Shown here in pieces: positions 28,700 to 39,342 of a DNA stretch of 64,000 bases (within the stretch, counting starts at the first letter, position 1; each line of letters begins with the position of its first letter). Location of the stretch: positions 2,536,605-2,600,604 of the forward strand of contig NZ_LMKQ01000001.1 of assembly GCF_001421565.1 (NCBI RefSeq), in the 5' to 3' direction. The stretch is from Agromyces sp. Leaf222 (lineage in GTDB: Bacteria > Actinomycetota > Actinomycetes > Actinomycetales > Microbacteriaceae). Under the pieces are notes generated by a model. The model was not told where the DNA came from, made no database searches, and saw only the letters and a program-made list of their open reading frames with translations. The translations under genes were made by a program, and so were the position numbers.

Positions 28700-29911
28700 A
28701 TGACGAATCCCGAAGCGCCGACGGCGGAGTCGCCGGAGCCGGAGCCGGAGACGAGGCGCGAGCGTTCGCACGCGCGCCGGCCACGCGGCATCCGTCGCCT
28801 GCTGACGCTGCCGATCGCGGTCGTCGGCACCATCGCCGTGACGCTCGGCATCGTGCAGCCCGCCGAGGCGGCCCCGCAGACGGCGAAACGGCTCGCGAAG
28901 GCCAAGGCCACGAACGCCGAGACGCGCCGCACGACGGCCGCCCCGGCATCCGCGCCGCCGGCCGAGGTCGTCGTCGCAGCGGGCGACTCCGTGAGCGGCA
29001 TCGCCGAGCGCTACGGACTCGCGACCGCCGAGGTGCTCGCCGCGAACGGCCTCGGGTGGTCGAGCCTCATCTTCCCCGGGCAGCGGCTGGCACTGCCGGG
29101 CGGCTCGACGCCCGTCGCACCGAAGCCGACCGCCGCCACCGACATCCGACGCCACACCGTCGTGGCCGGCGACACCATCAGCGGCATCTCCGAGCGATAC
29201 GGCCTGCGCACGCGCGACGTGCTGAGCGCCAACGGCCTGAGCTCGTCGAGCCTCATCTTCCCCGGCGAGTCGATCGTGCTGCCGCCGACGGGTGGAGCGA
29301 CGGATGCCGCGCCGCAGGCCGCGGCCCCGCAGGCCGCTCCCGAAGCGCCGCCCGCCGAGCCCGTGGTGGCGGAGCCCGTCGCGGAAGCGGCCCCGGCTCC
29401 CGCTCCCGCTCCGGCCCCGGCTCCCGCTCCCGCTCCGGCCCCGGCTCCCGCTCCCGCTCCGGCCCCGGCGCCTGCGCCGGCACCCGAGCCGGATCGCCCC
29501 GCAACCCTCACCGACGAGATGCGCGCGAACGCGTCGCTCATCATCGAGGTCGGCCGTTCCCTCGGCGTGCCCGACGGCGGCATCGTCGTCGCGCTCGTGG
29601 CCGCCGCCCAGGAATCCGGGCTGCGCGACGTCGACACCGGCGATCGCGACTCGCTCGGCCTGTTCCAGCAGCGGCCGAGCCAGGGCTGGGGCACGGTCGA
29701 GCAGGTCTCGGATCCGGCGCACGCCGCGAGGTCGTTCTACGGCGGGCCCGACGGGCCGAACGTCGGTCGCGCACCCGGGCTCCTCGACGTGCGCGGATGG
29801 GAGTCGATGCCGGTCGCGGCCGCGGCGCAGGCCGTGCAGCACTCGGCGCACCCCGACCACTACGCGAAGTGGGAGACGGCGGCCCGCGTCTGGATCGCGG
29901 ACCTCGGCTGA
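28700..29911 (+). CDS. Secreted double-LysM protein with lysozyme-like C-terminal domain
   Basis: 403-residue exported protein. After a charged N-terminus, a hydrophobic segment (RRLLTLPIAVVGTIAVTLGIV) ends in a PAEAA cleavage-like site. Two LysM peptidoglycan-binding domains follow, each with the pattern GDSVSGIAERYGL / GDTISGISERYGL and LIFPG. An Ala-Pro linker of roughly 40 residues leads to a C-terminal domain with AAQESGLRDVD and DSLGLFQQRPSQGWGTVEQV, resembling lysozyme-like domains with a catalytic glutamate. ATG 28700 is preceded by GAGGGGG. It probably remodels or binds cell wall; hydrolase activity is inferred. A TTGACA hexamer lies at about 28632. Confidence 0.85.
   Translation: MTNPEAPTAESPEPEPETRRERSHARRPRGIRRLLTLPIAVVGTIAVTLGIVQPAEAAPQTAKRLAKAKATNAETRRTTAAPASAPPAEVVVAAGDSVSGIAERYGLATAEVLAANGLGWSSLIFPGQRLALPGGSTPVAPKPTAATDIRRHTVVAGDTISGISERYGLRTRDVLSANGLSSSSLIFPGESIVLPPTGGATDAAPQAAAPQAAPEAPPAEPVVAEPVAEAAPAPAPAPAPAPAPAPAPAPAPAPAPAPAPAPEPDRPATLTDEMRANASLIIEVGRSLGVPDGGIVVALVAAAQESGLRDVDTGDRDSLGLFQQRPSQGWGTVEQVSDPAHAARSFYGGPDGPNVGRAPGLLDVRGWESMPVAAAAQAVQHSAHPDHYAKWETAARVWIADLG
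29391..29462 (+). repeat. 24-bp tandem repeat x3 encoding Ala-Pro linker
   Basis: Three identical 24-bp units (29391-29414, 29415-29438, 29439-29462), each starting CCCCGGCTCCCG, encode (AP)4 per unit in the linker between the LysM pair and the C-terminal domain. The unit keeps frame, so copy number can change without disruption. Confidence 0.9.
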
Positions 29912-30062
29912 TCGATCGCACCGCCACCGGATCCCGCCGCCATCGCGCGCCGTGCCATCCGGCGCCGCGGCCGGCCACATCGCAACCCGTGGATCGCATC
30001 ACGAAGCGGTTTCGATCCCCGCGTGCACGGTGTGTAGTCGGCCATCGGCATGAAGGAGTTCG

Positions 30063-30068
30063 TACACT
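30063..30068 (+). promoter_or_regulatory. -10 box TACACT for leaderless pknB
   Basis: TACACT is 6 nt before GTG 30075. The 163 bp between the LysM gene and the kinase otherwise shows no gene and no clear terminator. Confidence 0.6.
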
Positions 30069-30074
30069 TCTCAG

Positions 30075-32024
<1,950 letters not shown>

Positions 32025-32113
32025 GTCGATCCGACCCCGGCTCGATGGGTTGGCCGGAGAGACAGATGCCCTCGGCATCACCGACGCCCATCGAAAGGGT
32101 GCCGGAAACGCAC

Positions 32114-32150
32114 GTGCGCGGCATCCGCCGATCAGACGGATGCCGCGCAC
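32114..32150. terminator. Strong stem-loop between pknB and DAHP synthase gene
   Basis: Perfect 14-bp arms (GTGCGCGGCATCCG and its complement) around a 9-nt loop, 89 bp after pknB and 9 bp beyond the stop of the convergent DAHP synthase gene. Each arm contains the frequent GGCATCC/GGATGCC heptamer. No T-tract on either side. Confidence 0.78.
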
Positions 32151-32159
32151 GCGGGTGGA

Positions 32160-33530
32160 TCAGCGGGCCGAGAGCTCCTCGGCCACCAGGAAGGCGAGCT
32201 CGAGCGACTGCATGTGGTTCAGGCGCGGGTCGCAGAGCGACTCGTACCGCGTCGCCAGGGATGCCTCGTCGAGGTGCTCGGATCCGCCGAGGCACTCGGT
32301 GACGTCGTCACCGGTGAGCTCGACGTGGATGCCGCCCGGGAAGGTGCCGGCCGCGCGGTGCGCCTCGAAGAAGCCCTTGACCTCGTCGACGACGTCGTCG
32401 AAGCGGCGCGTCTTGTAGCCGTTCGGCGTGGTGATGCCGTTGCCGTGCATCGGGTCGGTGACCCAGAGCGGGGTGGCGTCGCTCGCCTTGACGGCCTCGA
32501 GCAGCGGCGGCAGCCCGTCGCGGATCTTCGAGGCACCCATGCGGGTGATGAAGGTGAGGCGGCCGGGCTCGCGGTTCGGGTCGAGCTTGTCGATGAGCTC
32601 GAGCATGGTCTCGGGCGACGTGGTCGGGCCGAGCTTCACGCCGATCGGGTTGCGCACCCGCGAGAGGAAGTCGACGTGCGCGCCGTCGAGCTCGCGCGTG
32701 CGCTCGCCGATCCAGATGAAGTGCGCCGACGTGTCGTACGGCGTGCCGGTGCGCGAGTCGATGCGGGTCATGGGGCGCTCGTAGTCCATGAGCAGGCCCT
32801 CGTGACCGGTGTAGAACTCGGTGTGCTTCAGCGCCTCGAAGTCGGCGCCGCAGGCGTCCATGAACCGGACGGCGCGATCGATGTCCCGCGCCATGGTCTC
32901 GTAGCGGGCGTTCGCCGGGTTGGCGGCGAAGCCCTGGTTCCACGAGTGCACCTGCCGCAGGTCGGCGAAGCCGCCCTGCGTGAACGCGCGGATGAGGTTC
33001 AACGTCGACGCGGCCATGTGGTAGCCGCGAACCAGTCGCGCCGGGTCGGCCTGACGCGACTCGGGCGTGAAGTCGTACCCGTTCACGATGTCGCCGCGGT
33101 AGGCGGGCAGGGTGACGTCGCCGCGCGTCTCGGTGTCGCTCGATCGCGGCTTGGCGAACTGACCCGCCATGCGGCCCATCTTCACGACGGGCATCGACGC
33201 GCCGTAGGTCAGCACGACGGCCATCTGCAGCACGGTCTTCACCCGGTTGCGGATCTGGTCGGCCGTGGCGCCGGCGAAGGTCTCGGCGCAGTCGCCGCCC
33301 TGCAGCAGGAACGCCTCACCGCGGGCTGCGGCGCCGAGACGATCGCGCAGGTTGTCGACCTCGCCCGCGAACACCAGCGGAGGCAGCGTGGCCAGCTCGG
33401 CGGATGCCGCGGCAGCCGCGGCCGCGTCGGGCCACTGCGGTTGCTGCTTGATGGGCAGCGTGCGCCAATAGTCGAGGCCGTCGATCACGGAAGGATCTGC
33501 ATTGACGACGGGCTCGACGAGCTGTACCAC
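32160..33530 (-). CDS. Class II 3-deoxy-7-phosphoheptulonate synthase
   Basis: First step of the shikimate pathway: condenses phosphoenolpyruvate and erythrose 4-phosphate. Plant/mycobacterial class II signatures are present: DYWRTLPIKQQPQWPD, LQGGDCAETFAG, GRMAGQFAKPRS, HFIWIGERTRELDGAH, NPIGVKLGPTTSPE and DPMHGNGITTPNGYKTRRFDDV. The frame is open to 33605, but GTG 33530 with AGGA upstream gives the usual N-terminus (456 residues). Feedback regulation by aromatic amino acids is expected from the family but not visible here. Confidence 0.94.
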   Translation of the reverse strand: MVQLVEPVVNADPSVIDGLDYWRTLPIKQQPQWPDAAAAAAASAELATLPPLVFAGEVDNLRDRLGAAARGEAFLLQGGDCAETFAGATADQIRNRVKTVLQMAVVLTYGASMPVVKMGRMAGQFAKPRSSDTETRGDVTLPAYRGDIVNGYDFTPESRQADPARLVRGYHMAASTLNLIRAFTQGGFADLRQVHSWNQGFAANPANARYETMARDIDRAVRFMDACGADFEALKHTEFYTGHEGLLMDYERPMTRIDSRTGTPYDTSAHFIWIGERTRELDGAHVDFLSRVRNPIGVKLGPTTSPETMLELIDKLDPNREPGRLTFITRMGASKIRDGLPPLLEAVKASDATPLWVTDPMHGNGITTPNGYKTRRFDDVVDEVKGFFEAHRAAGTFPGGIHVELTGDDVTECLGGSEHLDEASLATRYESLCDPRLNHMQSLELAFLVAEELSAR

Positions 33531-33612
33531 GGATATGTCCTGAGGGGTTCGGGGCGCATGCGCGCCGGTGAAATGACGATCGGCGGCGCGAGCGCGCCAC
33601 CGCATTCCGAGC

Positions 33613-34302
33613 CTACCCCGATTGCGTGGCGCGTTGCTCCCGCACGGAACTGGCGTAGACGTCGACGTACTCCTGGCCGCTCAGGGCGCGGAGCGAGTGC
33701 ACGAGTTCGTCGGTCACGGAACGCAACACGAACCGATCGCCCTCGAGTCCCTCGAAGCGCGTGAAGTCGATCGGCGGGCCGATGACGATGCCGATACGAC
33801 GCACCTTGGGCAGTCGCGTGCCGATGGGCATGACCTTCTCGGTGTCGATCATGGCCACCGGGATGACCGGGACGCCGGCCTCGAGCACCATGCGCGCCAC
33901 GCCGGTGCGACCGCGGTACAGACGTGCGTCGGGGCTGCGCGTGCCCTCGGGATAGATGCCGAGGATGCCGCCGCCGCCCAGCACGCGGAGGCCGGTCTCG
34001 AGCGACGCCTCGGACGCCTTGCCGCCGGAGCGGTCGATCGGCAGCTGGCCCGCCGCCTGGAAGAACATCTTCGTCGCCCAGCCCTTGAGGCCCTTGCCCG
34101 TGAAGTACTCGCTCTTCGCGAGGAACACCACCGGACGGTCGACCACGAGCGGGAGGAAGATCGAGTCGATGAAGGAGAGGTGGTTGCTGGCGAGCACCAC
34201 GGGGCCGTCCTTCGGCACGTGCTCGAGCCCGACGATCCACGGCCGGAAGATCGCGAGGAGGATCGGTCCGACCACGATGTGCTTCATGATCCAGTAGAAC
34301 AC
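33613..34302 (-). CDS. 1-acyl-sn-glycerol-3-phosphate acyltransferase (PlsC-like)
   Basis: Membrane-associated acyltransferase for phosphatidic acid synthesis. NHLSFID carries the catalytic H41-x4-D46, and YPEGTRSPD (about 117-125) is the substrate phosphate motif. An N-terminal hydrophobic stretch (GPILLAIFRPWIV) can anchor it. GTG 34302 is preceded by AAGGAG; TAGGGT further upstream is a possible -10 box. It lies 50 bp after the glucokinase gene on the same strand and 82 bp before the DAHP synthase gene. 229 residues. Confidence 0.92.
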   Translation of the reverse strand: MFYWIMKHIVVGPILLAIFRPWIVGLEHVPKDGPVVLASNHLSFIDSIFLPLVVDRPVVFLAKSEYFTGKGLKGWATKMFFQAAGQLPIDRSGGKASEASLETGLRVLGGGGILGIYPEGTRSPDARLYRGRTGVARMVLEAGVPVIPVAMIDTEKVMPIGTRLPKVRRIGIVIGPPIDFTRFEGLEGDRFVLRSVTDELVHSLRALSGQEYVDVYASSVREQRATQSG

Positions 34303-34352
34303 CGCGCTGTCGCTCCTTCCGCTCGCCCGCTCAACCCTATCGCCGGAGCGAT

Positions 34353-35306
34353 TCAGGCGTGCTCGGCGGCCCAGACGCGTGCGAGATCCGCGGCGCCGAC
34401 CACGCCGGCGTCGTTCACGAGCTCGGCGATGACGAAGTCGGGCTCAGGGTGGTACCCGCGCGCCGGCAGGTGCTCGAGGTACGCCTCGCGGATCGGGCCG
34501 AGCAGGAGCTCGCCCGCCGAGGCGACGCCGCCGCCGAACACGAACCGCTGCGGGTCGAGCACCGCGGAGATCGAGGCCGAGGCCTCTCCCAGCCAGTGTC
34601 CGAGCTGGCGAAGCGCCGCGATCGCACCGGGATCCTCGGACTCGATCATCGCGCCGACGATGCGGCCGTCGAGGGCGCCGTTCGTCTCGCGGGCGCGCGC
34701 CAGCTGCAGGCCGATGCCACCGGCATCCGCGATCTCGTTGGCCATGCGCAGCAGGGCGCGACCGGAGCCGTACATCTCGATGCAACCGCGCTGGCCGCAG
34801 CCGCACGGCAGCCCGCCCGGAACGACACGGAGGTGCCCGAGCTCGGCGCCGGCGCCGAATCCGCCACGGAAGAGGCGGTCGCCCGCGACGATCGCGCCGC
34901 CGACACCCGTGCCGATCGTGAGCATGACCATGTCGCTGACCAGGCGACCGGCACCGAAGCGGAACTCGGCCCAACCGGCGGCGTTGGCGTCGTTGTCGAC
35001 GATGACGGTCGCGCCGACCCGGGCTTCGAGCTTCGCGCGGAAGGGCTCGTTGCGCCAGTCGATGTTCGGCGCGTAGTAGACGGTCGACTGCGCGGCGTCG
35101 ATGAACCCGGCGGCGGCGACGCCCACGACCACGTCGTCGGCGGCCCCGTCGGCGAGCGACCGGATCATCGCGACGACCGCGTCTTCGAGCAGGGCGGAGT
35201 CGCCTGCGGGCGTGGGAACCCGCTCGCTGCGGACGATGACGCCCGCCTCGTCGACCACGGCTCCCGCGATCTTGGTTCCGCCGATGTCGATGCCGATCGC
35301 GTGCAC
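34353..35306 (-). CDS. ROK-family glucokinase
   Basis: Probable ATP-dependent glucokinase. N-terminal phosphate-binding HAIGIDIGGTKIAGAVVD, catalytic NDANAAGWAEFRFG, GTGVGGAIVAGD and the ROK zinc motif CGCGQRGCIEMYGSG are visible. No helix-turn-helix precedes the kinase domain, so it is an enzyme rather than a ROK repressor. GTG 35306 is chosen because it starts exactly at the conserved domain; the frame is open 25 codons upstream. 317 residues. Other hexoses or hexosamines remain possible substrates. Confidence 0.9.
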   Translation of the reverse strand: MHAIGIDIGGTKIAGAVVDEAGVIVRSERVPTPAGDSALLEDAVVAMIRSLADGAADDVVVGVAAAGFIDAAQSTVYYAPNIDWRNEPFRAKLEARVGATVIVDNDANAAGWAEFRFGAGRLVSDMVMLTIGTGVGGAIVAGDRLFRGGFGAGAELGHLRVVPGGLPCGCGQRGCIEMYGSGRALLRMANEIADAGGIGLQLARARETNGALDGRIVGAMIESEDPGAIAALRQLGHWLGEASASISAVLDPQRFVFGGGVASAGELLLGPIREAYLEHLPARGYHPEPDFVIAELVNDAGVVGAADLARVWAAEHA

Positions 35307-35458
35307 GGTGGATCGCCTTTCGCTTGGGTCGCCCAGAGAGGTGTTGGCACCGCTCGGGCGCTGGGCTCCGAGGGCAACCACTAGAGTGTAATAGACCCGG
35401 GCGTCTCCCCTACAGCGACCGGAAGCCCCCCGTTCGACCCGGTGCCGAAGGAGCTACC
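35307..35458. promoter_or_regulatory. Divergent promoter region, glucokinase / acyl-CoA ligase
   Basis: 152 bp between divergent genes. The AT-richer core around 35380-35396 holds TAGAGT and TAATAG on the plus strand and TACACT on the minus strand, all plausible -10 boxes for the two directions. No operator symmetry stood out. Confidence 0.4.
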
Positions 35459-37294
35459 GTGATTCAGTTCGATACCCCCGTCGTCGTCCCCGCCGATCCC
35501 GAAGCGAACGCCACCGACCTGCTGGTCCAGCGCGTCGCGGCCACGCCAGACTCCGTGCTGTTCTCCCTTCCGACCGCAGACGGCGGGTGGTCGCCGGTGA
35601 CCACCCGCGAGTTCTACGACCAGGTCATCGCCCTCGCCAAGGGCTTCGTCGCCGCAGGCATCCAGCCAGGCGAGAAGGTCGGGCTCATGAGCAAGGTCCG
35701 CTACGAGTGGACCCTCATCGACTTCGCCATGTGGTTCGCCGGCGGCATCCTCGTGCCCGTCTACGAGACGAACTCCCCCGCGCAGGTGCGGTGGAGCCTC
35801 AGCGACTCCGGCGCGATCGCCGCGATCCTCGAGACCGCCGATCACTTCACCCGGTTCGACGAGGTGCACCCCGACCTGCCCGCGATCCGCAACACGTGGC
35901 AGATCGACCTCGGCGACCTCGACAAGCTCGCCGCCGCAGGTGTCGACGTGCCCGACGAGGAGATCGAGCGCCGCCGCAACCTCGCGGTCGGCTCCGATAT
36001 CGCGACGCTGATCTACACGTCGGGCTCGACCGGCAAGCCCAAGGGCTGCGTGCTCACGCACTCGAACTTCGTCGAGCTCTCCCGCAACGCCGGTGTCGCA
36101 CTCGCCGACGTCGTGAAGGACCCCGACGGCGCCTCGACGCTGCTCTTCATCACGACCGCGCACGTGTTCGCGCGGTTCATCGCGGTGCTGAGCGTGCACG
36201 CCGGCGTCCGCGTCGGCCACCAGCCCGACACCAAGCTGCTCCTCCCGTCGCTCGCGAGCTTCAAGCCGACCTTCCTCCTCGCGGTTCCTCGCGTGTTCGA
36301 GAAGGTCTACAACGTCTCCGAGCAGAAGGCCGAAGCCGGCGGCAAGGGCAAGATCTTCCGCGCCGCAGCCGAGACCGCCGTCGCGTACTCGACGGCGAAG
36401 GAGGCCGGCACCTCGATCCCGCTCGGCCTGAAGCTCAAGTTCAAGCTCTTCGACGCGCTCGTCTTCTCGAAGCTGCGCGAGGCCATGGGCGGCAACGTGA
36501 AGTACGCCGTCTCGGGCTCCGCCCCGCTCGGCCCGCGCCTCGGGCACTTCTACCACGCGCTCGGCATCACCATCCTCGAGGGCTACGGCCTCACCGAGAC
36601 CACCGCACCGGCGACCGTCAACCTCACGACGCGCTCCAAGATCGGCACGGTCGGCCCCGCGCTTCCCGGCGTCTCCGTGCGTCTCGCCGAAGACGGCGAG
36701 ATCCAGGTCAAGGGCATCGACGTGTTCAAGGAGTACTGGAACAACCCCGAGGCGACCGCAGAGGCGTTCGACGGCGAGTGGTTCAAGACCGGCGACCTCG
36801 GCTCGTTCGACTCCGACGGCTTCCTCACCATCACGGGGCGAAAGAAGGAGATCATCGTCACCGCCGGCGGAAAGAACGTCTCCCCCGCGATGCTCGAGGA
36901 CCCGATCCGCGCCAACCCGCTCGTCGGGCAGGTCGTGGTCGTTGGCGACCAGAAGCCGTTCATCTCGGCCCTGATCACGCTCGACCCCGAGATGCTCCCG
37001 GTGTGGCTGAACAACAACGGCGAAGACGCGACGATGTCGGTCGAGGAGGCCGCCACGAACCCCGCAGTGCTGGCCGAGGTGCAGCGCGCCATCGACACGG
37101 CCAACGACCACGTGTCGCGTGCCGAGTCGATCCGCAAGTTCGCGATCCTGCCGGGCGAGCTCACCGAGGCGAGCGGGCACCTGACGCCCAAGATGAGCAT
37201 CAAGCGCAACGTGATCCTCGCGGACTTCGCCGGCCAGATCGAGGGCATGTACGCCGGTGCGCCGGCGACCGAGGGCCACTCGATCATCCGCTGA
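35459..37294 (+). CDS. Long-chain fatty acid--CoA ligase
   Basis: AMP-forming acyl-CoA synthetase. P-loop LIYTSGSTGKPKGCVLTH, GYGLTETTAPATVN, the adenylate-binding EWFKTGDLGSFDSDGFLTITGRKKEIIVTAGGKN and C-terminal lysine region (SGHLTPKMSIKRNVI) are diagnostic. GTG 35459 has an excellent AAGGAG 6 nt upstream. 611 residues fits the FadD15/bubblegum-type group. Substrate is probably a long-chain fatty acid. A strong terminator follows. Confidence 0.93.
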   Translation: MIQFDTPVVVPADPEANATDLLVQRVAATPDSVLFSLPTADGGWSPVTTREFYDQVIALAKGFVAAGIQPGEKVGLMSKVRYEWTLIDFAMWFAGGILVPVYETNSPAQVRWSLSDSGAIAAILETADHFTRFDEVHPDLPAIRNTWQIDLGDLDKLAAAGVDVPDEEIERRRNLAVGSDIATLIYTSGSTGKPKGCVLTHSNFVELSRNAGVALADVVKDPDGASTLLFITTAHVFARFIAVLSVHAGVRVGHQPDTKLLLPSLASFKPTFLLAVPRVFEKVYNVSEQKAEAGGKGKIFRAAAETAVAYSTAKEAGTSIPLGLKLKFKLFDALVFSKLREAMGGNVKYAVSGSAPLGPRLGHFYHALGITILEGYGLTETTAPATVNLTTRSKIGTVGPALPGVSVRLAEDGEIQVKGIDVFKEYWNNPEATAEAFDGEWFKTGDLGSFDSDGFLTITGRKKEIIVTAGGKNVSPAMLEDPIRANPLVGQVVVVGDQKPFISALITLDPEMLPVWLNNNGEDATMSVEEAATNPAVLAEVQRAIDTANDHVSRAESIRKFAILPGELTEASGHLTPKMSIKRNVILADFAGQIEGMYAGAPATEGHSIIR

Positions 37295-37309
37295 CGATCG
37301 ACTGCACGT

Positions 37310-37345
37310 CGAAGGGCCTCGCGGAGACATCCGCGAGGCCCTTCG
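37310..37345. terminator. Stem-loop terminator after acyl-CoA ligase
   Basis: Perfect 15-bp arms (CGAAGGGCCTCGCGG and complement) around AGACAT, 15 bp after the acyl-CoA ligase stop and 45 bp from the end of the convergent deformylase gene. Probably works in both directions. Confidence 0.85.
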
Positions 37346-37390
37346 GCGTTCCGGCATCCGTGCCGGTGACGGCACCGGTGCAAGCGCCGG

Positions 37391-37882
37391 TCAGAACCAG
37401 TCGGACTCCCTGACCGCCCGCATCGCGGCACGCCGTTCGTCCTTCTCGAGCCGGTCGAGGTAGAGCAGGCCGTCGAGGTGGTCGCACTCGTGCTGCAGCG
37501 CCTGCGCCATGAGTCCGGATCCGGAGACCTCGATCTCGTTGCCCTCGAGGTCGATGCCACGCACGCGGGCGAAGGGGTATCGGGGCGTCTTCTGCCAGAG
37601 TCCGGGCACCGACAGGCACCCTTCGTCGAGCAGTTCGATCTCGCCGGATGTCTCGACGACGACGGGATTGATGATGTAGCCGACGTCGCCGTCGACGTTG
37701 TAGCTGAACGCCCGCAGGTTGACCCCGATCTGCGAGGCGGCCACCCCAGCACGGCCGGGCACCCGGACGCTGTCGAGCAGGTCGGTCACGAGCCCGCGCA
37801 CACGGTCATCGACCTGTTCGACGGGGGCTGACACGGTCTTCAATACGGGGTCGCCGAACAGGCGAATGGGTCGTTCCGGCAA
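37391..37882 (-). CDS. def: Peptide deformylase
   Basis: Removes the formyl group from nascent N-termini. The three metal/catalytic motifs are present: GVAASQIGV (GxGxAAxQ type), EGCLSVPGL and [11 protein letters not shown]. The frame runs far into the neighbouring gene, but TTG 37882 with GGAG upstream starts directly before [13 protein letters not shown], the normal N-terminus, giving 163 residues. It begins 13 bp after the ParA-like gene, so the two may be co-transcribed. Confidence 0.92.
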   Translation of the reverse strand: MPERPIRLFGDPVLKTVSAPVEQVDDRVRGLVTDLLDSVRVPGRAGVAASQIGVNLRAFSYNVDGDVGYIINPVVVETSGEIELLDEGCLSVPGLWQKTPRYPFARVRGIDLEGNEIEVSGSGLMAQALQHECDHLDGLLYLDRLEKDERRAAMRAVRESDWF

Positions 37883-37895
37883 ATGCCGCTCCGTT

Positions 37896-39284
37896 TCAAT
37901 GGCCGCCGCGGTCGACGGGCAGCCCCTCCACGACGAGCGCGGCGAGCTCGCGTGCGGCGTGACGCGTGATGGGACGCAGTTCGTCCCAGTGCACCACGGA
38001 TCCGGCGGCCAGTTGGGGGTCGTACGGGATGCGCACGATCTCGCGAACCCTCGACTGGAAGTGGGCCTCGATCTCGTCGACCTTGACCAGGTGCGTGCCC
38101 TGCGTCGCGAGGTTGATCGCGACGATGGCGTTGCGCACGAGTTCGCCGAAGCCGTTCGCCTCGAGCCACGTGAGGGTCTCGGATGCGAGTCGGGCCTCGT
38201 CGACGCTGCCACCCGACACGATCACGATCGAATCGGCACGCTGCAGCGTGGCGCGCATGACGGAGTGGACGATGCCGGTGCCGCAGTCGGTGAGCACGAG
38301 CGAGTAGTAGCGAGCCGCGAGCCCGGCGACGACGTTGTAGTCGTCGGCGTTGAACGCCTCGGAGAGCGTCGGGTCGGTGTCGGACGCCAGGATGTCGAGC
38401 CGGGTCTCGTCGCGCGAGACGAACGCCGAGAAATCGGTGTAGCCGCCGATCGAGGACGCACGCGTCACGACGTCGCGGACCGTCTCCCGGGTCTGCCGGT
38501 CGACGCGTTCGGCGAGGGTGCCGCGGTCGGGGTTGGCGTCGATCGCGATGATGCGGTCGTCGCGCGCATCGGCGAGGGCCATGCCGAGCAGGGTCGTGAT
38601 CGTGGTCTTGCCGACCCCGCCCTTGCGCGTGAGCACGGGGACGAACCTCGCGCCGCCATCGAATCGACGCTGGATCCTCGCACTCAGCTCCTTGTAGGCG
38701 CGGGCCTTGGCCGAATCACCGAGGTTGACCAGGTGCAGCGACGCCTCGTAGATGAAGCGGTTGAAGCCGCCGTGCGGTGCGGGCCGCGTCGTGCGGTTCA
38801 GGTCGATGAGGCGGTCGGCGGTGAGGGATTCGGAGGTCTCGGGCACCTCGGCGGGCGTCGCGGAGTCGGACGGCACGTCGACGATCGCGACATGACTGCC
38901 GGTGTCGGTGCTCACCCGCTCACGGCGCAGCCTCGAGGCGTCCGCCGCGAGCAGCGCACCGTAAGGAGATGGATCGGCGTGGGCCCCGGCGCGCGCGGAT
39001 GCACCGACGAGTGCGGGGGTGACCACCTCGACCGAGGTCGTCGTCGGCCCGGCAGCGAGCCCGCCGGGGTCGACCGCGACGTCGTCGATGGCCACGGCCA
39101 CCTCGTCGTCGGGCATCACGGGTCTCGGCGCCGGCGGGAGATCGACCTTGATGTTCAAGCTGTCGGGAATCGCTCCCGCGGAATGAGCACCGCTCGTCGT
39201 GTCGGGCGCCGAACGGTCGATCGCTGCCGTACGCCCTCCTGGACGTCTCGACGCTGCGTGATCGTCTCCCCTGATGTCAGCCAC
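37896..39284 (-). CDS. MinD/ParA-family ATPase with long N-terminal extension
   Basis: Deviant-Walker ATPase. The C-terminal half (about residues 205-462) holds [24 protein letters not shown] with the signature lysine, [16 protein letters not shown] and [14 protein letters not shown]. The first 200 residues are low-complexity and acidic, rich in Ala, Pro, Thr and Val, with no recognisable domain. GTG 39284 has GGAGGGG 7 nt upstream. No ParB, MinC or centromere-like repeats are nearby. The family positions cargo or secretion machinery; cargo unknown. 462 residues. Confidence 0.85.
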   Translation of the reverse strand: MADIRGDDHAASRRPGGRTAAIDRSAPDTTSGAHSAGAIPDSLNIKVDLPPAPRPVMPDDEVAVAIDDVAVDPGGLAAGPTTTSVEVVTPALVGASARAGAHADPSPYGALLAADASRLRRERVSTDTGSHVAIVDVPSDSATPAEVPETSESLTADRLIDLNRTTRPAPHGGFNRFIYEASLHLVNLGDSAKARAYKELSARIQRRFDGGARFVPVLTRKGGVGKTTITTLLGMALADARDDRIIAIDANPDRGTLAERVDRQTRETVRDVVTRASSIGGYTDFSAFVSRDETRLDILASDTDPTLSEAFNADDYNVVAGLAARYYSLVLTDCGTGIVHSVMRATLQRADSIVIVSGGSVDEARLASETLTWLEANGFGELVRNAIVAINLATQGTHLVKVDEIEAHFQSRVREIVRIPYDPQLAAGSVVHWDELRPITRHAARELAALVVEGLPVDRGGH

Positions 39285-39342
39285 CGATAACCCCTCCTCA
39301 GTGCGAACGTGAGCCCACGTTACCGTGAGCTCACGCCTCAGC

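Noticed and set aside
29391..29462. Possible CRISPR-like direct repeats
   Set aside because: Three contiguous 24-bp units without spacers, in frame and encoding Ala-Pro; a protein linker, not an array.
35381..37375. 664-codon minus-strand frame over the acyl-CoA ligase gene
   Set aside because: Antisense shadow; the plus-strand product is a clear AMP-binding enzyme with a strong ribosome site.
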